A stretch of 53,256 nt of DNA from Candidatus Rokuibacteriota bacterium. GTDB taxonomy: Bacteria; Methylomirabilota; Methylomirabilia; Rokubacteriales; CSP1-6. Positions within the stretch are counted from its first letter, which is position 1. Every line of letters starts with the position of its first letter. The position numbers and the translations under genes are program-made. The notes beneath the pieces are model-generated. The model saw only the letters and a program-made list of their open reading frames with translations. It was not told the DNA's origin and made no database searches. Positions 21,901 to 31,700 of this stretch are shown here, piece by piece. Location: contig JAUSJX010000007.1 of assembly GCA_030647435.1 (NCBI GenBank), forward strand, positions 1-53,256, given 5' to 3'.

Positions 21901-22208
21901 TCGACCTCGACCGGCGGCTGGGCCAGGTCGACCATCTCGCGATTCCGCTGATCGTGCTGGGGCAGATCTATCAGTGTCACGGCGGCAATCCCGCACGAGC
22001 GCTCGAGTGCTATCGCGAAGCGCAGACCCTCGCCGAGGCGGCGGGCGAGCCGCAGCTGCTCTTCCCTTGCTACGATGGTCTCGCCACGCTGTATCTCGAG
22101 ATGGGCGATGAGGTCCAGGCCGAGCGCTTCATGCAAAAGGCACAGGCCGTCTGCGAGCGCACCGGCGTCAGCCCGGACTCGCTGGTGATTTTGCCGTTTC
22201 TCGATTAG
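18948..22208 (+). CDS. Zinc-ribbon / class III adenylate cyclase / AAA ATPase / TPR signalling protein
   Basis: Large cytosolic multidomain protein, 1086 aa. Residues 3-45 hold two tandem zinc ribbons with a repeated SDFAFCPKCG unit, four CxxC pairs in all. A Pro/Ala linker follows, then a class III cyclase domain (about 82-262). Its metal Asp89 (LFADLTGF) and Asp133 (KFVGDAVMAVFG), Lys129 and the Asn210/Arg214 pair (VNTAAR) are all present, so it looks active and adenine-specific. An AAA/STAND-type ATPase has Walker A GEAGAGKS (311-318) and Walker B LVLVVEDLQWAD (about 440-451). The C-terminal ~450 residues are helical TPR-like repeats. Members of this architecture are thought to be nucleotide-gated signalling switches; ligand and target are unknown here. 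Confidence 0.88.
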   Translation: MTCPGCGFEAQSDFAFCPKCGCKLPAACPACGFACASDFAFCPKCGAALSAPTAVAPPPRTAAQQPAPTPAPAADRDADRRRVTVLFADLTGFTALSERLDPEDVRAFQNDLFRMMAEEIQRFDGFVEKFVGDAVMAVFGAPVAHEDDPERALRAGLALLERIRALSRQWEPRLGEPVTLHIGINTGPVVAGSLGTPAGGAYAVTGDTVNTAARLLAAAPPGTILASESTYRMAQQRFAFEPLGDLALKGKSDAVRAYRVLGVLAGPRPTRGLEALGLVAPLIGRDDEVGLLLAAFERMTRGRAQVVSLVGEAGAGKSRLLAEFFGRLETDGRLAGVTVRRAACSSLGEQPYGVFATFLRDAYGISTSDTLEVARRKLVEGLQAIGASGAEAEGVAPLVGYVLGLESGERVPEVEPEQLHRQIVFAARTVFERRLAQSPLVLVVEDLQWADAASVELLRQVVDRLDDRPLMLVASLRPQSGDRPLALSRAAHTIIRLASLSDTETEALLAGLFGASSSVMPAGLRARIVTRAGGNPLYVEEVVRALIADGVLARDGDRWTCRAAGTAVEVPVTLQALLLSRLDRLPSDERRLIQEASVLGPVFDESLLRTVATDPLGVEARLDRLLDAGLLREIGRDAAGRRHGFEHALVQEVLYQNLLVSRRVELHGRAGTGLERACGDAPERLEDIEALGHHFSLSADRARGVRYLTAAGDWARAIYANDDAVRHYARALTTLAECRDCERDVLVVRERLGDLLGPMGRRADALAHYEGARAGWATAADHPAQARLLRKVAALRWDAGERDAAQACLDAALELLDGPEHIERAHVCQEIGRLAFRNGDNERAIEWAERALAQAERVTAAAGADAEEVREGATAIAQACTTLGVALARTGHLEEAVRHTERSVEVAERHGLLRAACRGYTNLGVLYSTLDPGRGIETCQRGLETAMKIGDLGFQSRLYANLAVAFCALTNRCESEGVVAAQAAIDLDRRLGQVDHLAIPLIVLGQIYQCHGGNPARALECYREAQTLAEAAGEPQLLFPCYDGLATLYLEMGDEVQAERFMQKAQAVCERTGVSPDSLVILPFLD

Positions 22209-22242
22209 GATCCGGTCCGAAATCCCGGATAAGGAGGCGTCC

Positions 22243-23373
22243 ATGGTTCGATTCATTGCAGCCCTGACAGCGCTGGCGGCTCTGCTGGGCCCTTGCGGTC
22301 TTGCGGGGCAGAGTCACGCCCAGGCCCCGATAGAGGGCGAGCTCAACCTCATCACCCCCGTGTCGAAGTTCATCCACGACGCGGCGCTCAAGGCCTTCGC
22401 CGACTACGCGAAGGAGAAGTGGAACGTCACGGTCAAGGTCAGCGCCATCCCGGCCGGGACGCCCGTCGCCTACGGACGCATCACGGAGTGGAAGGGCAAG
22501 CCGGAGGTGGACATCTTCTGGGGCGGCGAGTCGGCGCTGTTCGAGAAGCTCGCGGAGCAGAAGCTCCTCCAGAAGGTCGAGATCTCCAAGGCGGCGTGGG
22601 ACTCCATCCCCGCCTCCATCGGCAAGCCCAAGCCGATCCCGCTCAAGGACAAGGACGGCTACTGGGTCGGCACCGCGCTCGAGCCGTACGGGCTCGTGTA
22701 CAACCCCAAGCGCATCCAGCGGCTGGGGGCGCCGGAGCCGAAGGAGTGGGACGACCTGCTGAACCCGAAGCTCAAGGGCGAGGTCGCCCAATGCGCGCCG
22801 ACGCGCTCGTCCTCGTCCAACGCGACGTACGAGGTGATGCTCTCGCTCTACGGCGAGGACAAGGGCTGGGAGTGGCTGGCGCGCCTGGCCGCCAACACGG
22901 GACACTTCACGGCGCGCAGCCGTGACGTGCCGACCGTCGTCGCCAAGGGCGAGTTCGCCGCGGGCTTCGCGGTGCCCTCCTACATGGCCTTCGAGGAGAA
23001 GCTGGCTGGCTTCGACATCAAGTTCGTCGCGCCCAAGTACGCCTTCGTGACACCCGAGCCGATGGCCATCCTGGCCGGCGCGCGCAACCCCAAGGCGGCG
23101 CGGGCCTTCATCGAGTTCCTCCTGACCGAGCGCGGCCAGAGGGTCTTCATGGAGCGCGGGCTCTTCCCGATCACGCCCAAGTTCAAGGTCCAGGGCGCGC
23201 CCGGCTCGACGGCGGAGCTGGCCGTGGAGTTCACGGGCGGCGTGCGCTCGTACTTCGACCGCGAGGTCGCCAATGTCTACGACGAGGCCGTCGCCGCCAA
23301 GCGCTCCGACGCGCTCAAGGTGCGCTTCCGCAGCGACATCGAGACCAAGTGGGAGGACCTGAAGAAGAAGTAG
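22243..23373 (+). CDS. ABC transporter substrate-binding protein, iron/2-aminoethylphosphonate-like family
   Basis: Periplasmic binding protein of SBP family 1 (AfuA/FbpA/PhnS-like), 376 aa. ATAAGGAGG lies upstream of the ATG. Signal peptide at residues 1-27 (ending SHAQA), then ELNLITPVSKFIHDAALKAF. KPEVDIFWGGESALFEKLAEQ and GYWVGTALEPYGLVYNP are typical of this family's ligand-binding segments. It is the first gene of a complete importer with ATPase and fused permease. Ferric iron is the usual annotation, but phosphonates, thiamine or polyamines cannot be excluded because the ligand residues are not conserved enough to read by eye. Confidence 0.87.
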   Translation: MVRFIAALTALAALLGPCGLAGQSHAQAPIEGELNLITPVSKFIHDAALKAFADYAKEKWNVTVKVSAIPAGTPVAYGRITEWKGKPEVDIFWGGESALFEKLAEQKLLQKVEISKAAWDSIPASIGKPKPIPLKDKDGYWVGTALEPYGLVYNPKRIQRLGAPEPKEWDDLLNPKLKGEVAQCAPTRSSSSNATYEVMLSLYGEDKGWEWLARLAANTGHFTARSRDVPTVVAKGEFAAGFAVPSYMAFEEKLAGFDIKFVAPKYAFVTPEPMAILAGARNPKAARAFIEFLLTERGQRVFMERGLFPITPKFKVQGAPGSTAELAVEFTGGVRSYFDREVANVYDEAVAAKRSDALKVRFRSDIETKWEDLKKK

Positions 23374-23376
23374 GCC

Positions 23377-24436
<1,060 letters not shown>

Positions 24437-24444
<8 letters not shown>

Positions 24445-26107
24445 GTCCCGCGCGAAGGGAGCCCTCGGAGTCGGGCTCATCTGGCTGTTCCTCGCGCTGT
24501 TCCTCGTCTACCCGCTGGCGCGCATTTTTTACGACGCGGTCACCGACGAGGCGGGGCGGCTGACCCTCGCCAACTTTGCCGGCTTCTTCACCGACAGCTT
24601 CTACCTGCGCGCGCTCTGGAAGTCGCTCGTCCTCGGTGTCGCGACCGTCGCGGCGTCTTCCGTGATCGGGATCGCGGTCGCGTTCCTCCTGGTGCGCTAC
24701 GACTTTCGGGGCCGGGGCCTCTTCAGCTACCTGACCCTGATCCCCATCATCTCGCCGCCGCTCGTGGGGACGCTCGGCTTCACGTTCATCCTGGGGCGGG
24801 CGGGCTCGGTCAACGTGCTGCTGATGGACCTCTTCGACATGCTCACGCCCATCAACTTCCTGTACGGCATCCACGGCGTCGTGCTGGTGGAGACCCTCCA
24901 CCTCTTCCCGATGATCACGCTCAACGTGGTGGACGCCCTCGGCAAGATCGACCCCGCGCTCGAGGAGGCGGCCGAGAGCGTCGGGGCGCGCGGCTGGACG
25001 AAATTCCGGACGATCACCCTGCCGCTGACCACGCCGGGCTACGTCGCGGGCGCGCTCCTCGTCTTCATCTGGACCTTTTCCGATTTCGCCACGCCGCTCA
25101 TCCTGGGGGTCCAGGATCTCCTCGCGCCCCAGGCCTATCTCAACATCGTCCAGTTCGTGGACCGGCGGATCTTCCGGATGGGCATCGTCATCTCGGCGCT
25201 GATGGTGTTCTTGGCCGTCGTCTTTCTCTTGGTCGCCCGCCGCTGGGTCGGGCTCAAGGACTACTCGTCCCTGTCCTACTCGACCATTGCGCGCCGCCGT
25301 CTTTCCCCGCCGCGCCAGGCCGCGGCCGTCGGGTTCCTCTCGATCCTGATGCTCCTGTCCTTTATCCCGTATGTCGGCGTCGCGCTCGCGGCCTTCAGCA
25401 GGGGGTGGTCGCTGACGCCGCTGCCGCTCTCCTACACGCTCCAGCACTTCGAGCGCGTCATCGTCGAGACCCCGAAGTACATCGTCAACAGCTTCCTCTA
25501 CTCGGGGCTCGCGGTGGTGCTCTGCATCGCCGTCGGCGTGCCCATCGCCTGGATCCTCGGCCGCTCGACGATGCCGGGGCGCGGGGCGCTCGACTCGCTG
25601 AACACCTTGATCCTGGCGGTGCCGGGCACGGCGATCGGCATCGCCTACATCCGCGCCTTCCACTTCGACCTGCCGGGCTTCGACCGTGGCCTGACCTCCT
25701 ACTGGATCGTCATGCCGCTGGTGCTGGCGGTGCGGCGCCTGCCGTACACGGTACGCGGTGCCTACTCCTCGCTGCAGCTCGTCCACCGCTCGATGGAGGA
25801 GGCGGCCGCGAGCGTGGGCGCCTCGGGCCTGCGCGTCTTTCGCGACGTGACGCTGCCGCTCATCTGGAAGGGCGTCGTCGTGGGCAGCCTCTTCTCCTTC
25901 ATGACCTCGCTCCAGGAGGCCTCGGCCGTGCTCTTCCTGGCCCTCGGCGGCTGGGAGATGATCACCAACGGCATCTTCGCCTTCTACATCGCGGGCTCGT
26001 CGAGCGAGGCGGCCGCGCTCGGCGTCATCCTGATCGCCGTCGCCGCGCTTAGCGTCGTCATCATCAACCGTCTCGCGGCCGGGCGCATGGGCGGGGTGTT
26101 CGGCTAG
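24437..26107 (+). CDS. Fused two-domain ABC permease (FbpB/ThiP-like)
   Basis: Inner-membrane permease of 556 aa made of two BPD_transp_1 domains in one chain, about 12 helices. Each half has an EAA loop: LEEAAESVGARGWTKFRTI (about residues 174-192) and MEEAAASVGASGLRVF near residue 454. The internal duplication replaces the usual heterodimer. It overlaps the ATPase gene by eight bases, so the three genes form one operon. Last gene before the ATP synthase cluster. Confidence 0.92.
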
Positions 26108-26197
26108 GCTTCACGTGCTGTCGGATGGATGGCTTTGTGCGGAACCGACGGAGCCTGATGGGCTGTTTCACCCATGAAATAAGCGCTTTGCGCCGCC

Positions 26198-26226
26198 TTG
26201 TCTTCCCCAAAACGCTGTGATAGTGT
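26198..26226 (+). promoter_or_regulatory. Possible promoter for the atpZ-atpI-atpB-atpE cluster
   Basis: TTGTCT (26198-26203) and TAGTGT (26221-26226) are separated by 17 bases and match the consensus at four and three positions. The -10 resembles that before nuoL (TAGAGT). Transcription would begin near 26233, only a few bases before the ATG at 26237, giving a nearly leaderless message. That agrees with the absence of a ribosome binding site there. Confidence 0.45.
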
Positions 26227-26236
26227 TCCTATTCAC

Positions 26237-26479
26237 ATGGCGGGAGGCAGTGGAAAGCCGTCACCGGGACAGACCGCTCAGCTCGTCAGTCTCGGCACCA
26301 TGCTCTTCGCGTGTGTCGCCGTCGGGCTCGGCATCGGGTATTTCGCGGATCGGTGGCTGGGGACGCAGCCGTGGCTCCTGCTGAGCGGGCTCGGGCTCGG
26401 CATCGCGGCCGCCGGCGTGAACTTCTACCGGACCATCAAGGCTTTGAACGGGATGGATCAATCTGATGGCAGCAGCTGA
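26237..26479 (+). CDS. AtpZ/AtpI-like F0 assembly protein
   Basis: Small membrane protein of 80 aa with two predicted helices (about residues 16-36 and 44-64). SLGTMLFACVAVGLGIGYFADRWLGTQPWLLLSGLGLGIAAAGVN is the pattern of the ATPase gene 1 family (AtpZ). These proteins sit first in atp operons and are implicated in magnesium supply or rotor-ring assembly. ATG 26237 is preferred over the in-frame 26198, which would start upstream of the -10. It overlaps the next gene by 14 bases. Confidence 0.75.
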   Translation: MAGGSGKPSPGQTAQLVSLGTMLFACVAVGLGIGYFADRWLGTQPWLLLSGLGLGIAAAGVNFYRTIKALNGMDQSDGSS

Positions 26480-26861
26480 CCTGACCTCGCGCGTGATGTG
26501 GGCGGGCGCCTGCACCGTCGCCGTGCTGAGCGGCGCGGCCTGGTGGTGGGCAGGGGTCCCGGCTGCGGCCGGAGTGGCGGGCGGCGGCGGCATCGCGCTG
26601 ATCAACTTCCGCTGGCTCGCGAGGGACGTGGGACGCGCCGTCGCGCTCGTGGCCGAGGGGCGCGGCGGTCTCGCGCGCGTCGGACGCATCGGGCTGCGCC
26701 AGTTCGTCACGTTCGGAGGGCTCGGCCTGCTGGTCGCCCAGGGCTGGGTCCATCCTGCGGCCGTGGGACTGGGGCTGGCCGCCCTGCCGCCCGTCCTTTT
26801 CGTTCAGGGGCTGCTGCATTCCCGCCCGGAAGAGCCCCCAGCCGCGTCCAAGGACGCCTAG
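26466..26861 (+). CDS. atpI: ATP synthase subunit I
   Basis: Membrane protein of 131 aa with four predicted helices, ATP synthase I-chain family, which assists assembly of the c-ring. GGGIALINFRWLARDVGRAV is the most family-like segment. The ATG overlaps the preceding gene and atpB follows after four bases. Identification rests on position between an AtpZ-like gene and atpB plus the hydrophobic pattern, since the family is poorly conserved. Confidence 0.7.
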   Translation: MAAADLTSRVMWAGACTVAVLSGAAWWWAGVPAAAGVAGGGGIALINFRWLARDVGRAVALVAEGRGGLARVGRIGLRQFVTFGGLGLLVAQGWVHPAAVGLGLAALPPVLFVQGLLHSRPEEPPAASKDA

Positions 26862-26865
26862 GCCC

Positions 26866-27621
26866 ATGGAGCTCATCGAGCACCCGCCGATCTTCCGCAT
26901 CCCCTCGATCCCGGACCAGGTCCTCTACATGTGGATCGTCATGGGGATCCTGCTCGTCGTGGCCGTCGTATCCACGCGCCGGCTCCAGATGGTGCCGCGC
27001 GGATCGCAGAATTTCATGGAGCTCGTGCTCGAGCAGTTCGTGAACGAGCTCGACGAGACCATCGGGCACGGCGGCCGCCGCTATCTTCCGCTCATCGCGA
27101 CGCTCGGGCTGTTCATCCTGACGTCGAACCTGATGGGGCTCGTGCCCGGCCTGATCGCGCCGACCGCCAACCTCAACACCACGGCGGCCTGCGCGCTCAT
27201 CGTGTTCTTCACGTACCACTGGATCGGCGTCAGGAAGCAGGGCCTGGTGCCCTACCTCAAGCACTTCGCGGGTCCCGTGCCCACGGCGCTCAAGCCGCTG
27301 ATGTTCGTCATCGAGATCATCAGCCACTGCGCCCGGCCGCTGTCGCTCTCGCTCCGGCTCTTCGGGAACATGATGGCGGGCCACATCCTGCTCGCGATCT
27401 TCTTCTTCATGATGGGGCTGGACGGGATGCTGGGTTGGGCGCTCTCCGGCTCGCTGGGCGGGATCCTGATAGGGGCGCCGGCGGCGGCCATCCTGGTCGT
27501 CTTCGTGATCGGCTTTCTGTTCCCGCTCAAGATCCTCGTGGCGCTGATCCAGACCTTCATCTTCTGCAAGCTGGCCATGCTCTACATCGCCGCGGCCGTC
27601 GAGGAAACCGAACACCACTAG
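26866..27621 (+). CDS. atpB: ATP synthase F0 subunit a
   Basis: Proton (or sodium) channel subunit of F0, 251 aa, about six helices. The essential Arg is in LSLSLRLFGNMMAGHIL and the second conserved region is GFLFPLKILVALIQTFIFC with the expected Gln. SNLMGLVPGLIAPTANLNTT is the usual periplasmic-side signature. The start overlaps nothing but follows atpI by four bases. The next gene encodes subunit c, while subunit b and the whole F1 set are missing from this cluster. Confidence 0.95.
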   Translation: MELIEHPPIFRIPSIPDQVLYMWIVMGILLVVAVVSTRRLQMVPRGSQNFMELVLEQFVNELDETIGHGGRRYLPLIATLGLFILTSNLMGLVPGLIAPTANLNTTAACALIVFFTYHWIGVRKQGLVPYLKHFAGPVPTALKPLMFVIEIISHCARPLSLSLRLFGNMMAGHILLAIFFFMMGLDGMLGWALSGSLGGILIGAPAAAILVVFVIGFLFPLKILVALIQTFIFCKLAMLYIAAAVEETEHH

Positions 27622-27651
27622 GCTGTAATCACCACGACAAGGAGGAGCGCC

Positions 27652-27966
27652 GTGCGACGCATTCTCACTATGACTCTGATGGCGGTTGTGACGGCCCCCG
27701 CGATGGCCTGGGCGGCCGAGGCCGGGGCGGGCGATTTCCCGAAGGCCTTCGCCTTCCTGGCCGCGGGGATCGGTTTCGGTCTGGCTGCGGGCCTCTGCGG
27801 ACTGGGCCAGGGCCGCGCGGCCGGCTCGGCCGTGGATGCCATGGCGCGCCAGCCCGGCGCCATCGCCCGCATCCAGACCGCGATGCTGCTCGGCCTGGCC
27901 TTCATCGAGTCGTTGGTGCTGTTCGTCTTCGTCATCGCGGTCATCCTGCTGTTCGTGAAGTCGTAG
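27652..27966 (+). CDS. atpE: ATP synthase F0 subunit c
   Basis: Rotor-ring subunit, 104 aa, with GTG start and AAGGAGGA upstream. The core is a two-helix hairpin: helix 1 with GLCGLGQGRAAGSAVDAMARQP and helix 2 with MLLGLAFIESLVLFVFVIAV, where the Glu is the ion-binding carboxylate. The N-terminus adds about 23 residues (MRRILTMTLMAVVTAPAMAW) that look like a signal peptide and are longer than in most c subunits. Gln in GLGQG and Ser after the Glu are two ligands of sodium-type rings, but the Thr and Tyr positions are Leu and Phe. Confidence 0.95.
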   Translation: MRRILTMTLMAVVTAPAMAWAAEAGAGDFPKAFAFLAAGIGFGLAAGLCGLGQGRAAGSAVDAMARQPGAIARIQTAMLLGLAFIESLVLFVFVIAVILLFVKS

Positions 27967-27984
27967 CGACAGCCTGAGACTCGA

Positions 27985-28011
27985 GCGTCCCGGGCCCCGC
28001 TCCCGGGACGC
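27985..28011 (+). terminator. Strong hairpin between atpE and rex
   Basis: GCGTCCCGGG (27985-27994) pairs perfectly with CCCGGGACGC (28002-28011) around a seven-base loop. It starts 19 bases after the atpE stop and ends 16 bases before the rex ATG. There is no following T-run, so it is not a textbook intrinsic terminator. It may slow polymerase, protect the 3' end of the atp message, or set rex expression. No palindrome resembling a Rex operator (TTGTGA-type) is seen here. Confidence 0.5.
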
Positions 28012-28027
28012 CCGGAGCCGCGCCGCA

Positions 28028-28681
28028 ATGGCCCGACGCTCGCCCTTCAAGATCCCCCGCATCCCGGAGATGACGGTGCGGAGGCTGTCCGTCTACACGC
28101 GCTGCCTCCAGCAGCTCGAGGAGGACGGCGTCAAGACGATCTCCTCCCAGGATCTGGCCGAGCGCTTCAGCCTGAACTCCGCGCAGGTCAGGAAGGACCT
28201 CGCCTACTTCGGCGAATTCGGCGTGCGCGGCATCGGCTACTACGTCTCGGGGCTCAAGGCGGAGCTGCAGCGCATCCTCGGCCTCGATCGCGAGTGGCAG
28301 GTGGCGCTCGTCGGCTTCGGCAACCTCGGCTCCGCGCTCTTCCACTACAAGGGCTTCGCGCGCCAGGGCTTCCGGATCGCAGCCATCTTCGACGACGACC
28401 CAGGCAAGATCGGGCAGACGGCCGACGGCGTGCCCATCCTACCGCTCCGCGATCTGCCCCGCGAGGCCAAGGCCCGCAACCTGCAGCTCGCGATCGTGGC
28501 CGTGCCCGCCGAGTCGGCGCAGCCCGTGACGGAGACCCTCGTCGAGGCAGGCATCAAGGCGATCCTCAATTTCGCCCCCGGCCGGATCCGCGCGCCGAAG
28601 GACGTCCGCTTCAAGAGCGTGGACCTCTCCATCGAGCTCGAAACCCTGAGCTTCTATCTGGCGCAGGGCCCGAGGGCCTGA
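28028..28681 (+). CDS. rex: Redox-sensing transcriptional repressor Rex
   Basis: NADH/NAD+-responsive repressor of energy-metabolism genes, 217 aa, the usual length. N-terminal winged helix with IPEMTVRRLSVYTRCLQQLE and the recognition region SLNSAQVRKDLAYFGEFG. Then comes a Rossmann domain with VALVGFGNLGSALFHYKGF (about residues 95-113) and the C-terminal domain-swapped helix ELETLSFYLAQ. It lies next to F0 genes, whose products consume or produce the proton gradient. Its targets are not identifiable within the window. Confidence 0.96.
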   Translation: MARRSPFKIPRIPEMTVRRLSVYTRCLQQLEEDGVKTISSQDLAERFSLNSAQVRKDLAYFGEFGVRGIGYYVSGLKAELQRILGLDREWQVALVGFGNLGSALFHYKGFARQGFRIAAIFDDDPGKIGQTADGVPILPLRDLPREAKARNLQLAIVAVPAESAQPVTETLVEAGIKAILNFAPGRIRAPKDVRFKSVDLSIELETLSFYLAQGPRA

Positions 28682-28748
28682 CGTCCAACCCAAGCCGCTC
28701 CCGCTGCATCGTGGTAGCGTAGATCCCGGTGTCACGCAGCAAGCGTTC

Positions 28749-31700
28749 ATGAACGTCACGGCTTCGGAGTCGCTCCTGTCCCGGTGGGCCGCGCTTGGAG
28801 AGCTCGGGGCGGCCCTCGCCCGGGGAGTTCCTTGTCTCCAGGCCGATGGGCTCTGGGGCTCCGCCCGCGCCCTCGTGGCCGCCGCTCTCGTGAGCGAGAC
28901 GGGACGGCCCGCGCTGCTGCTGGCACCCGGAATGCCGGAGCGGCACCGGATGGCCGAGGACGCGCGATTCTTCCTGGAGAGCCTCGAGGGCGCGGGCACC
29001 GCGCCCGTGCTGGAGTTCCCGCCCGCCGAGCGCGCCTCGTGGCGCGGCCGGCATCGGGACCACGCGGCCGAGCGCGCGCGGGCCTGCCACTATATGGCGA
29101 GCGGGCGCCCCGTCGTCGTGGTCGCGACGCCCTCCGCGCTCGCCGCCCCGCTGCTCCCGCCCGGTGAGTTCCGCGCGCGCACCTTCTCCCTGGAGGTCGG
29201 CGGCACGATCGAGCGCGGAACGCTCCTCGGCCGGCTCGAGGCCGCGGGCTACGAGCGCGTGGACACCGTGGTCGAGGTCGGGCAGTGGAGTCTCAGGGGC
29301 GGGATCGTGGACGTGTTCTCGCCCGCGCGCGAGCGGCCGGTGCGGGCCGAGTTCCTGGGCGACGAGGTCGAGTCGCTGCGTCTCTTCGACCCCACGACCC
29401 AGCGCTCGGTCGAGTCGCTCCGCGAGATCGTTGTCCTGCCGCTCGGGGCCGATCCGGGCTCGGCCGTCCTGCTCTCGGCCTGGCTTCCGCGCGACGCGCT
29501 GGTGATTCTCGACGACCCGGCGCTCCTCGAAGCGCCCCCTGAGGACGCGCCCTCGGCCGTGCCGCTCGCGGAGGCGCTGTCCGGCTTCCAGCGGCTCGAG
29601 CTGCCGCTGCTCCAGCGCGGAGCCGGGAGCGCGCCGCGCGTGGCCATGGGCGCGCGCTCGGTGGGCGGCTTCCAGGGCCGCTTCAAGGAGCTGGCCGGCG
29701 AGATCCGAGGCTGGCGGGCCGAGGGCTTTGCCGTGCGCCTCGTCGTGGACGACGAGCAGCAGGCCGTCCGTCTCCGGGGCATCCTGGCCGAGCACGACCT
29801 CGAGCCCTGGCCCGGGGCGTCCCTCTGGAGCGGCGAGGGGCTCGGTGTCATCGCGGGTGATTGCGCCGCCGGCTTCCAGCTGCCGGCGCTGGGTCTCGTC
29901 CTTCTCGCCGAGGAAGACATCTTCGGCGCGCGGCGCCGCCGGCTTCGCCGCCCGGTCTTCCAGCGGGGCCAGGCCATCGCGGCCTTCACCGACCTCAACC
30001 CCAACGACCTCGTGGTCCACGAGTCCCACGGCGTCGGCCGCTACCACGGGCTTCAGACCATGGCCGTGGACGGCCGCGAAGCCGACTTCCTCCTCCTCGA
30101 GTACGCCGAGGGCGGCCGGCTCTACCTGCCCGTCGAGCGGCTCGACCTCATCTCCAAGTACATGGGTGCGCCCTCGGGCGCGGCTCGGCTCGACCGCATG
30201 GGCGGCGGCGCCTGGCAGCGCATCAAGGAGTCGGTGCGCGCGGCCGTTCGCCAGATGGCCGAGCAGCTCCTCCGGCTCTACGCTGCCCGCTCCGTCGCCG
30301 AGCGGGCGCCCTTTTCCCCCGACACGCCCTGGCAGCGCGAGTTCGAGGCCGCCTTCCGCTTCGAGGAGACGCCCGACCAGCTGCGCGCCATCGAGGACGT
30401 CAAGGCCGACCTCGAGCGCCAGCGCCCCATGGACCGGCTCGTGGCGGGTGACGTGGGCTACGGCAAGACCGAAGTCGCGCTGCGCGCGGCCTTCAAGGCG
30501 GTGGCCGACGGCCGTCAGGTGGCTGTCCTCGTGCCGACCACCGTGCTCGCCCAGCAGCACTTCCATACCTTCAGCGACCGCTTCAGCGCGTTCCCGGCGC
30601 GCGTGGAGGTTCTCTCGCGCTTCCGCAGCCCGAAAGAGCAGAAGGCGGTCGTCGAGGGCCTGCGGACCGGCGCCGTGGACGTTGTCATCGGCACCCACCG
30701 GCTGCTCTCTAAGGACGTGCAATTTCGCAACTTGGGTCTCCTCGTGGTGGACGAGGAGCACCGCTTCGGCGTCACCCACAAGGAGCGTGTCAAGCAGCTG
30801 CGCGCGTCGGTGGACGCGCTGACGCTCACGGCCACGCCGATCCCGCGCACGCTGTACATGTCGCTGGCGGGCGTGCGGGACCTCTCGGTGATCGAGACGC
30901 CGCCGCTCGACCGACTGCCGGTGGAGACCGTGGTCACCGGCTTCAGCCGTGCCGTGATCAAGGAGGCGATCGAGCGGGAGCTTGGCCGCGGCGGACAGGT
31001 CTTCTTCGTCCACAACCGCGTCCAGTCGCTGCCGTCCATGACCGCCTTCATCCAGGCGCTCTGCCCCGAGGCGCGTGTGGTCATGGGGCACGGGCAGATG
31101 CGCGAGCGGGAGCTCGAGTCGGTGATGATCAAGTTCGTCGACGGGCAGGCCGACGTGCTGGTCTCGACGGCCATCGTCGAGTCGGGGCTCGACATCCCGG
31201 CGTCGAACACCATCATCATCAACCGCGCCGACCGCTTCGGCCTGGCCCAGCTCTACCAGCTGCGCGGACGCGTTGGACGGGAGCGCCAGCAGGCCTACGC
31301 GTACCTCTTGGTGCCCGCCGACGGCCGTCTCGACGAGACGGCGCAGCGGCGCCTGCGCGTCATCGAGGACATGACGGAGCTCGGCGCCGGCTTCCGGCTC
31401 GCCATGCGCGACCTGGAGATCCGCGGCTCCGGCAACCTACTCGGTGCCGAGCAGCACGGCCACATCGCGGCCGTGGGGTTCGATCTTTACACCAAGCTCC
31501 TGGCCGAGGCCGTGAGAGAATTGAAGGGCGAACCGGCCGGGACCACGGTGGATCCGGTCATCACGGTGGGCGTCGAGGCGCTCCTGCCTGACGCCTACGT
31601 TCCCGAGGTCAATCAGCGGCTCGCGATCTACCAGCGGTTGACGGACCTGGGCGGAGGCGGGGACGGGGACGGGGCGATCGTGGAGATGCGGGCCGAGCTC

